64,000 nucleotides of DNA from JAFMDF01 sp965277445 (GTDB lineage: Bacteria; Bacteroidota; Bacteroidia; Chitinophagales; Saprospiraceae): positions 1,984,001 through 2,048,000 of the forward strand of contig CBDICY010000013.1 in NCBI GenBank assembly GCA_965277445.1, in the 5' to 3' direction. The notes below the pieces were generated by a model. The model was not told the DNA's origin. It was given only the letters and a program-made list of their open reading frames with translations, and searched no databases. How positions within the stretch are numbered: position 1 is the first letter of the stretch; every line of letters begins with the position of its first letter. This document shows, piece after piece, positions 57,563 through 64,000 of the stretch. The translations under genes were made by a program, and so were the position numbers.

Positions 57563-60500
57563 ATGAAATTTTTAACAAGACCCCTTCTCGTCTTTGCGCT
57601 GGCTTTGCTAGCTACAGGCGTGTTTATTCATCATTACACAAGTACTAATTTACCGAATACAAGAATTGCTAAAGTAGAACCGATTCAACCTATCTCTACC
57701 GATATGGAAGAAGAAGGCGAAGAACAAAAAAGGGAGAACGCAAAAGAACGAATGGAACAAGAGTTCGAAAAAATCCGTGACCCCAAAACGAATGATGTAC
57801 CGATTGAACGATTAATGTCCGCTCGTCGAGTAGCTGCTCAATTATTAAATCAACCTAGCCGATCTGATATTGGTAAATTGGATTGGGAAGAACGAGGCCC
57901 TGATAATGTCGGTGGTCGAACTCGTGCTATTTTGGTAGACGCAGCAGACCCTACAAATAATACCGTTTTAGCTGGTGGTGTTAATGGCGGAATTTGGCGA
58001 ACGACTAATTTTTTATCCGCAACGCCAAAGTGGGAAAAGAATAATGATTTCTTTGACAATTTAGCGGTTGCTAGCATTATTCAGGACCCTAAAGATCCTA
58101 GTATCATTTATTTTGGTACTGGTGAAGGTTGGCCTGTTTTTGGCCCAATAGCCCGTGGTATGGGCATTTGGAAATCTACAAAGGGGGGTGAAAATTTTGC
58201 GCCTCTTACTTCTACTACCAATCGTAATTTTAGATACATTATGGATATGGATATTGACCATAATGGAGCATTATATGTTTCAACTGCTGATGGAGGACTT
58301 CAGCGTTCTACAGATGGAGGAGCATCTTGGTCACAAGTATTAGGCAGAAATGTTGGTCAAGGTACACATAATGAAGCAGGAGACATAGAAATCGCCTCTA
58401 ATGGAGATATATATGTAACGATGGGACGATTTCAATCTGAAGGCTCTATCTGGAAGTCTTCTATCAATAAAGGAGCATTTCAAGGCCAAAGAGGTCATTG
58501 GCAAGAAATTACACCTCATCAAGGCAGTTATTGGAGAATGGAAATAGCTATCTCCCCGTCTAATCCATGGACGCTTTATGCTATAGCAGAGGGGGAAGGT
58601 ACTCCTGATGCATCCTATTTCTTCCAAAGTAAAGATGGGGGAAAAAATTGGGCATCTAAGACAGTACCTACCATTTATGATCAAGGCAGTTTTCCTGTTT
58701 TTACTAGAGGGCAAGGTTTCTATAATTTAATTGCTGCTGTTCATCCTGAAAAAGAAGATGAAGTATATATTGGAGGAATAGATGTGCTTCGAACTAGAGA
58801 TGGTGGAGATACTTGGGAACAAGTATCTGATTGGACAGCTAATAGGCCTGGTTTTCAGGCACCAGGATTAGGAAGAAACCAATATGTTCATGCCGATATT
58901 CACGAAATTCAGTTTTTACCAAATCGTTGGGGAGAAGAAATAATTATAGGGAGTGATGGAGGTGTTTTTCATGGCTCAGGTTTAAATTACGAAAATCGTT
59001 TACCTATTTTTAGGTCTAGAAACTCTGGGTATAATGTAACTCAATTTTATAGTGTAGCGGTACATCCAACCCAAGGATCTAATTATTTCTTGGCGGGTTC
59101 TCAAGATAATGGAACGCAACGATTTAATGATCCTGGTATAAACAGTACCGTAGAAGCAACAGGCGGTGATGGTGGCTTTTGCCATATTGACCAAAATAAC
59201 CCTTTAATTCAAGTCACCTCTTTTACAGGAACAAGTTTGTCTGTTTCTCAGAACGGCGGAAAATCTTTTGGTAGTTTCTTCGGTTTTGGAGGAGGTTCTT
59301 TTATTAACCCAACCGATTATGATAATAATTCAGGCGTTTTCTACGCTGGTTTTGCGGATGGCGCATTACTTAGATGGGCAGGTTTAGGAGCAGGTGTTCA
59401 AGATGCGGATTTAGTTTTTGGTTTTTCTGGCGTTGTTACGGCAGTAACTTCTGCACCTAATACACCAGATAGAGTTTGGTTAGGTGTTAGAAGCCGAGGA
59501 ACGGGGACCACAATCATTTTTATTGATGATGCGGCAAGTGCTGCCCCAAGTGTGACAACCTTGACGCCACCAGCAGACATGTTCCCAGGGGTTACGATTT
59601 CTTGTATAGAAGTTGATCCGAGTGATCCTAGTCACTTATTGGTTACTGTCAGTAATTATGGGGTAACGAGTGTCTATGAAGTAAGTGGAGCGGATACTGC
59701 TGCTCCCGAATGGTCAAATGTAGAAGGAAGCTTGCCTGATATGCCAGTACGATGGGCTTTGTTCTATCCAGGTGATTCGAACAAAGCCTTAATTGCTACA
59801 GAATTAGGTGTATGGGGAACGGAGGATTTAGATGGCGCAACTACGCATTGGATTCCTACAAATGTAGGCTTAGCACATACAAGAGTAGATATGTTGCAAC
59901 GTAGAGATTCTGATGGGTTAATTGCAGCAGCTACTCATGGTAGAGGCTTATTTACGACTGGAGGAATCGAAGCAACTTGTAATGATGGTATCCAAAATGG
60001 AGACGAACAAGATGTAGATTGTGGAGGTAGTAACTGTGCGCCTTGTAATGATTATTGTACGGCAGGAGCTGCAGCAAGTCATTTCTTTGGAATTGGTAGA
60101 GTGGCAATGAATGGTTTTGAAAATATAACGGGGAATGATGCTGGTTATGGCGATTATACAAACTTGACCATTCCATTAAACCCAGGAGAAAATATTTTCT
60201 TTGAAGTAGACCCAAATGGCGACTTTGCAGATTTTCCATTATATTACACGCTTTGGATTGACTATAATCAAGATAAAGACTTCGATGATGCTGGAGAAAG
60301 AGTCTTCCAATCTATGCTACAGAATACAGGAACGCTCTATCAAACTTTTACCATTCCTGAAGGATTAACGGGGGAGACCAGAATGCGTATCTCAATGAGC
60401 TTCTTTGCACCAGCGGGACCATGTGATGGGTATTTAGCTGGAGAAACAGAAGATTATACCGTTCATTTCTCTAATTGTGGCGCACCTACAGATATTACTT

Positions 60501-61021
60501 GTACAGGTTTATTTGGTAACAAAGTCTTATTTACTTGGAAGGAAGTGACTGATGCAACTAGTTATGAGTTAAACTATAGAGTGGGAAATAGTTTGGTATG
60601 GAAGTCAATTAAGATAGATGGGACTAACTATACTTTAAATGTTGGTAATAATAGCGTCACTTATAGACTCAGAAGTATTTGTGAGTTAGGGAAAGGGGCT
60701 TGGTCTGATCAAAAAACTTTTGGTTTAAGAGGTGGTTTTACCCCAGGTCTGGCAGATGAAAATGCTTTAGGTAATAATATTTCTAAGATATACCCTAACC
60801 CACTTCAATCGGTTGTGAATATTGAATATTCTGCAACAGAAACAGCGCATTTAACTATTTTTGATGCGGGTGGAAAATTAGTTTACCAAAGAGGCTTAGC
60901 GGATACGGCAGGAGGTATAGCCATCGAACAAATGAACATCGGTGATTTAGCAAGAGGGTACTACCTATTGAAATTACAGATAGGACAAGAAGTCTTTACA
61001 GAGCAATTAGTAAAGCAGTAA
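57563..61021 (+). CDS. T9SS-secreted BNR-propeller / GEVED / Fn3 protein
   Basis: 1152 residues. Signal peptide (LLVFALALLATGVFI). About residues 110-800 form sialidase/VPS10-like BNR repeats (STDGGASWS, SKDGGKNWAS, TRDGGDTWEQ). A Cys-rich CNDGIQNGDEQDVDCGG motif follows, then a GEVED domain (NQDKDFDDAGERVF), an Fn3-like domain (APTDITCTGLFGNKVLFTWK) and a type A T9SS sorting domain (IYPNPLQSVVNIEY, LARGYYLLKL). It is expected outside the cell or on its surface, possibly binding or cleaving a polysaccharide or protein. The catalytic residues of sialidases were not identified. ATG start. Confidence 0.9.
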   Translation: MKFLTRPLLVFALALLATGVFIHHYTSTNLPNTRIAKVEPIQPISTDMEEEGEEQKRENAKERMEQEFEKIRDPKTNDVPIERLMSARRVAAQLLNQPSRSDIGKLDWEERGPDNVGGRTRAILVDAADPTNNTVLAGGVNGGIWRTTNFLSATPKWEKNNDFFDNLAVASIIQDPKDPSIIYFGTGEGWPVFGPIARGMGIWKSTKGGENFAPLTSTTNRNFRYIMDMDIDHNGALYVSTADGGLQRSTDGGASWSQVLGRNVGQGTHNEAGDIEIASNGDIYVTMGRFQSEGSIWKSSINKGAFQGQRGHWQEITPHQGSYWRMEIAISPSNPWTLYAIAEGEGTPDASYFFQSKDGGKNWASKTVPTIYDQGSFPVFTRGQGFYNLIAAVHPEKEDEVYIGGIDVLRTRDGGDTWEQVSDWTANRPGFQAPGLGRNQYVHADIHEIQFLPNRWGEEIIIGSDGGVFHGSGLNYENRLPIFRSRNSGYNVTQFYSVAVHPTQGSNYFLAGSQDNGTQRFNDPGINSTVEATGGDGGFCHIDQNNPLIQVTSFTGTSLSVSQNGGKSFGSFFGFGGGSFINPTDYDNNSGVFYAGFADGALLRWAGLGAGVQDADLVFGFSGVVTAVTSAPNTPDRVWLGVRSRGTGTTIIFIDDAASAAPSVTTLTPPADMFPGVTISCIEVDPSDPSHLLVTVSNYGVTSVYEVSGADTAAPEWSNVEGSLPDMPVRWALFYPGDSNKALIATELGVWGTEDLDGATTHWIPTNVGLAHTRVDMLQRRDSDGLIAAATHGRGLFTTGGIEATCNDGIQNGDEQDVDCGGSNCAPCNDYCTAGAAASHFFGIGRVAMNGFENITGNDAGYGDYTNLTIPLNPGENIFFEVDPNGDFADFPLYYTLWIDYNQDKDFDDAGERVFQSMLQNTGTLYQTFTIPEGLTGETRMRISMSFFAPAGPCDGYLAGETEDYTVHFSNCGAPTDITCTGLFGNKVLFTWKEVTDATSYELNYRVGNSLVWKSIKIDGTNYTLNVGNNSVTYRLRSICELGKGAWSDQKTFGLRGGFTPGLADENALGNNISKIYPNPLQSVVNIEYSATETAHLTIFDAGGKLVYQRGLADTAGGIAIEQMNIGDLARGYYLLKLQIGQEVFTEQLVKQ

Positions 61022-61072
61022 AAGATATTAAATTACGACCGTCTTAATAACCGATTTAGTTGGTTTTTATAT

Positions 61073-61113
61073 AGAAGGTTATAAAGCATTGACTTTATAA
61101 CCTTCTTTTTTTT
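61073..61113 (+). terminator. Rho-independent terminator after the BNR/GEVED gene
   Basis: A perfect 14-bp stem (AGAAGGTTATAAAG with its complement), 6-base loop and a run of eight T, 52 bp after the stop. Confidence 0.9.
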
Positions 61114-61202
61114 GTTTACTAAGAAAAACTCCCCACTTTTACAGCTACATGACTTTCATTTAACTGACTAATCACCAATTAACTAATCACTAATCACCAA
61201 AC

Positions 61203-62312
61203 TTGTATTTAAAAAAAATAAAACTAACCAATTTTAAAAATTACGAGACGCAAACTGTTGACTTTTCGGAAAAGGTTAATTGTATCGTTGGTTTAAATGG
61301 GATGGGGAAAACCAACCTATTAGATGCGGTTTATTATTTATGTATGTGTAAAAGTCATTTTGGTATTAGTGATAGTTATATAAAAAAGCATGAAACAACC
61401 TTTTTTCGGTTAGAAGGACAATTTAAGAAAGCTAAAAAGCAATATAAGACCGTTGCTAAAGTTATTCCTAAAGAGAAAAAGACAATTGAATTAAACGATG
61501 TAGCCTACACTAAATTAGCCGAACATATCGGACAATTTCCTGTGGTTATGATTACCCCTTTTGATGCAGAATTAGCTTTGGAAGGTAGTGAAGTTCGGCG
61601 AAAATTTTTGGATAATACTTTGTCGCAGATTGATGCGGAATATTTGAATGCTTTAATTCAGTATAATCGACTGCTAAAACAACGGAATGCCACATTGAAA
61701 AAATTTGCGGAGACTAGAAAAATAGATGAGGGCTTATTAACTATTTTTGATGAACAAATGGAAAGCCCTGCGCAGTTGATTCATGAGAAAAGAAAAGGGT
61801 TTAGTATGCAATTTATCCCTATCTTTCAAGCATTTTATAAAATTATTTCCAACGATCAAGAAACGGTTAATTATACCTATCGATCCCATTTGAATGAAAA
61901 CGAGTTTCTCCCTTTACTAAAAGAAAACCGACCTAAAGATTTAATATTACAACGGTCAACCGTTGGGGTGCATAAGGATGATTTAACATTTAAAATAGAA
62001 AATTTCCCATTAAAAAAATATGCCTCACAAGGACAAATGAAATCCTTTATATTGGCGTTGAAATTGGGACAATATGAATTATTAAGAAAAGAAAAAGAAA
62101 TTGCGCCACTCTTGCTTTTAGATGATATTTTTGATAAACTGGACAAACAACGCGTTACGCAATTATTGGAACTATTATTTGAGAAAGATTTTGGACAAAT
62201 TTTCTTTACCGATACCCATGAGAACCGCCTGTCTGATATCTTGACAAAATTAGATACAAATTTTAAGCGTTTTATCATTAACTTTGGGGAAGTGGAAACA
62301 AATAAATATTAG
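61203..62312 (+). CDS. recF: DNA replication and repair protein RecF
   Basis: 369 residues. SMC-like ATPase that loads RecA at gaps. Walker A GLNGMGKTN (30-38; Lys36), signature YASQGQMKSFILALK, Walker B LLLLDDIFDKLD and the TDTHE D-loop are all present. The N-terminus LKKIKLTNFKNY is typical. The start is TTG at 61203; no ATG comes before the conserved region. It follows the terminator at 61073 and probably begins a recF-DUF721 transcript. Confidence 0.95.
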   Translation: MYLKKIKLTNFKNYETQTVDFSEKVNCIVGLNGMGKTNLLDAVYYLCMCKSHFGISDSYIKKHETTFFRLEGQFKKAKKQYKTVAKVIPKEKKTIELNDVAYTKLAEHIGQFPVVMITPFDAELALEGSEVRRKFLDNTLSQIDAEYLNALIQYNRLLKQRNATLKKFAETRKIDEGLLTIFDEQMESPAQLIHEKRKGFSMQFIPIFQAFYKIISNDQETVNYTYRSHLNENEFLPLLKENRPKDLILQRSTVGVHKDDLTFKIENFPLKKYASQGQMKSFILALKLGQYELLRKEKEIAPLLLLDDIFDKLDKQRVTQLLELLFEKDFGQIFFTDTHENRLSDILTKLDTNFKRFIINFGEVETNKY

Positions 62313-62387
62313 TATCTTCAAGTTCGCTAAGACGGTTGTTGTTCGCCGTAAAAATAACCTACAATAACTTATAATAACTTCCAAAAC

Positions 62388-62684
62388 ATGGCATTAAAAA
62401 AATATAACGACCAACCAATTGCGGAGGTGCTAAAAGAATTAGTGGCTAAAAATAATTGGAAATCAAAGCTTTATCAGAATAAAGTCAAACAAATTTGGAT
62501 ACTGAACATGGGGCCATCCATTAGTGGATATACCCGAGAAATTAAACTTCGGGGCAAAAAATTGTTTATTAGTATAGGGTCTGCACCCTTAAGACAAGAA
62601 TTATCGTACAGCAAGACTAAAATAATTGATTTAATCAATGAAGGATTAGGAGAAGAATATGTTACAGATGTGATTATTAGATGA
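62388..62684 (+). CDS. DUF721 (DciA-like) protein
   Basis: 98 residues. The core KVKQIWILNMGPSISGYTREIKLRGKKLFISIGSAPLRQEL is the DUF721 signature (usually W...VG...A.HT). Family members related to DciA load the DnaB helicase. It lies directly after recF, an arrangement common in Bacteroidota. ATG start; small but complete. Confidence 0.88.
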   Translation: MALKKYNDQPIAEVLKELVAKNNWKSKLYQNKVKQIWILNMGPSISGYTREIKLRGKKLFISIGSAPLRQELSYSKTKIIDLINEGLGEEYVTDVIIR

Positions 62685-62767
62685 TAGTAGTTTTCAAAAA
62701 AAAGTTATAATTTTAGGAAGCAATTTTATAAAACGGGCGAATTTTCGCTAACAAAAAATTATCCGAT

Positions 62768-63820
62768 ATGGCGCAAGTAGTTGAGAACGGCACCGCTACC
62801 AGTAAAAAAAAGACTTCGACTCGAAGAACTAAAAAAGTAAAATATACCAAAGAACAATATCTTGAATGGTTCACCTTGATGTTGCGAATCCGAAAATTTG
62901 AAGAAAAAGCACTTCAAATGTATGGCTTACAAAAGATTCGTGGATTTTGCCATGTTTATATTGGTCAAGAGGCAATTGCAGCAGGTTTAGAATCAGCCTT
63001 AATTGATGGTGATTCTATCGTCACAGCTTATCGCCAGCATGGTATTGCCTTAGGAAGAGGCGTGTCAATGAATTCGGCAATGGCAGAGCTATATGGAAAA
63101 GAAACAGGAATTGTCAAAGGAAAAGGAGGCTCTATGCACTTTTTTGATAAAGGCAATAACTATTTTGGAGGGAATGGGATTGTAGGCGCTCAGATTCCAA
63201 TCGGTACGGGGATTGCTTTTGCAGAGATGTATAAAGGAACGAATAATTTATGTGTAACGATGTTTGGCGATGGTGCTTCTCGCCAAGGTGCCTTGCACGA
63301 ATCATTCAACATGGCAATGGCTTGGAATATTCCAGTTTTATATATTGTAGAGAATAATGGCTATGCGATGGGAACTTCTGTTAGCAGAACTTCTAATGTT
63401 GTAGAATTGCATCAATTAGGCGCTTCTTACAGCATGCCAAGTGAATCTGTAGACGGGATGGACCCAGCGGCAGTTCACGAAGCAATAGGTCGCGCATCTG
63501 CTCATATTCGTGCAGGAAAAGGGCCATACTTCTTAGAAATAAAGACCTACCGATACAAAGGGCATTCCGTATCTGATCCAGCAAAATATCGAACAAAAGA
63601 AGAAGTGAAGCAATACAAAGATATTGATCCTATTAAGACTTCTGAAAAGATTTTGTTGACGACCTATAAGGTTACACCCGAAGAAATTAAGGATATTAAG
63701 AATGCGGTGAATGCGGAAGTAGCAGCATCTGTAAAGTTTGCAGAAGAATCTAACTTCCCTGATCCATCAGAATTATATACTGATAATTATGTCCAAAAAG
63801 ATTATCCATTTTTGGAATAA
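62768..63820 (+). CDS. pdhA: Pyruvate dehydrogenase E1 component, alpha subunit
   Basis: 350 residues, thiamine-diphosphate-dependent. The TPP motif GDGASRQGALHESFNMAMAWNIPVLYIVENN begins GDG and ends NN. KGKGGSMHFFD, RYKGHSVSDPAKYRTKEE with the phosphorylation-loop region, and SESVDGMDPAAVHEA are typical. It decarboxylates pyruvate for acetyl-CoA formation. An alanine/lysine-rich N-terminal tail of about 25 residues is added. The E1 beta or E2 gene is not in the window and may lie downstream. ATG start. Confidence 0.95.
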   Translation: MAQVVENGTATSKKKTSTRRTKKVKYTKEQYLEWFTLMLRIRKFEEKALQMYGLQKIRGFCHVYIGQEAIAAGLESALIDGDSIVTAYRQHGIALGRGVSMNSAMAELYGKETGIVKGKGGSMHFFDKGNNYFGGNGIVGAQIPIGTGIAFAEMYKGTNNLCVTMFGDGASRQGALHESFNMAMAWNIPVLYIVENNGYAMGTSVSRTSNVVELHQLGASYSMPSESVDGMDPAAVHEAIGRASAHIRAGKGPYFLEIKTYRYKGHSVSDPAKYRTKEEVKQYKDIDPIKTSEKILLTTYKVTPEEIKDIKNAVNAEVAASVKFAEESNFPDPSELYTDNYVQKDYPFLE

Positions 63821-63910
63821 TATTTGGACGTATTGAGTAGACTAGCGAATAGCTAAAGAATTGCTTAGATTAGTCTTTGACAATACGTAAAATATAACGA
63901 AACATTAAAA

Positions 63911-63947
63911 AAATAGGAGCGTAATTAATTGCGCTCCTATTTTTTTT
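63911..63947 (+). terminator. Rho-independent terminator after pdhA
   Basis: AAATAGGAGCG and its complement form an 11-bp stem with a loop of about nine bases, then a run of eight T. A further, imperfect inverted repeat (GTATTG...CAATAC) lies between the pdhA stop and this element. Confidence 0.88.
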
Positions 63948-63960
63948 GCATTGAAAAATA

Positions 63961-63968
63961 TATCTTTG
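63961..63968 (+). promoter_or_regulatory. Bacteroidota-type -7 element at the window end
   Basis: TATCTTTG matches TAnnTTTG and comes right after the pdhA terminator, so it probably starts the next gene beyond the window. No -33 TTG at a standard distance is seen. Confidence 0.4.
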
Positions 63969-64000
63969 CAAAAATTAATTTTATATCAAAACATCATTTG

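Noticed and set aside
57563..60000. Catalytic sialidase call for the BNR protein
   Set aside because: The propeller repeats fit, but the Arg triad and Asp/Tyr of sialidases were not identified, so only a BNR-fold label is given.
1..64000. tRNA, rRNA, riboswitch, prophage or intact insertion sequence
   Set aside because: No cloverleaf, rRNA core, aptamer motif, integrase or transposase was recognised on either strand.

Overview
The window is a stretch of an AT-rich chromosome from a Bacteroidota bacterium, most likely of the Saprospiria (Lewinella/Haliscomenobacter/Saprospira relatives). The evidence is two very large secreted proteins with type IX secretion (T9SS) C-terminal sorting domains, SprB-type repeats, GEVED and SdrD_B-like domains, FtsX/MacB permeases of the 800-residue Bacteroidota type, lipoproteins with short lipoboxes, and dapF/recF/DUF721/pdhA housekeeping genes in a low-GC background. 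No rRNA, tRNA, CRISPR array, intact transposase or prophage was recognised.

Layout. 0-12.7 kb: a nitrilase-family amidohydrolase; two huge PVC-type lipoproteins (beta-propeller plus HEAT repeats), one ending in a CxxCH cytochrome c domain and the other in an azurin-like copper domain, with a HAD phosphatase between them; then three co-directional genes (Tm-1-like UPF0261, PEP-hydrolase-like TIM barrel, cupin). 12.8-18.7 kb: an M20 peptidase, a PD40/OmpA envelope protein, an HNH endonuclease overlapping a small partner gene, and a TlpA-type thioredoxin lipoprotein. 18.8-28.8 kb: one gene of about 9.9 kb for a repeat-built T9SS surface protein. 29.5-35.2 kb (minus strand): a membrane M28 peptidase, a methyltransferase, a SPOR-like membrane protein and folP. 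35.4-40.7 kb (plus strand): thioesterase, BrkB-family protein, VOC protein, aspartate aminotransferase, two small hypotheticals and a luciferase-like oxidoreductase. 40.9-52.8 kb: a deoxynucleoside kinase, an NtrC-family response regulator, and an export locus (HlyD-like adaptor, ABC ATPase, two MacB/FtsX permeases, a DUF4097-like protein) interrupted by two decayed accessory genes. 53-64 kb: a secreted hypothetical, dapF, a YkuK-like RNase H fold protein, an ACP phosphodiesterase, a BNR/GEVED T9SS protein, recF, DUF721 and pdhA.

The clearest new signal is regulatory. Upstream of the HlyD-like gene and again upstream of the second permease, there are two 16-bp TGTCC-N6-GGACA-like dyads spaced exactly 21 bp apart. 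In both places they are followed 65-66 bp later by the GG of a sigma-54-like -24/-12 element. The adjacent NtrC-family regulator is the obvious candidate to bind them, so the two separated transcription units probably form one regulon.

Other notable points are a XisH-XisI reading frame fused in one frame but broken by two stop codons, a frameshifted four-helix-bundle (S23-like) remnant between export genes, a bacterial two-gene counterpart of the plant Tm-1 architecture, and five GTAG-footed hairpins (REP-like) at three intergenic loci. Many other intergenic gaps carry inverted or direct repeats from unrelated word families.
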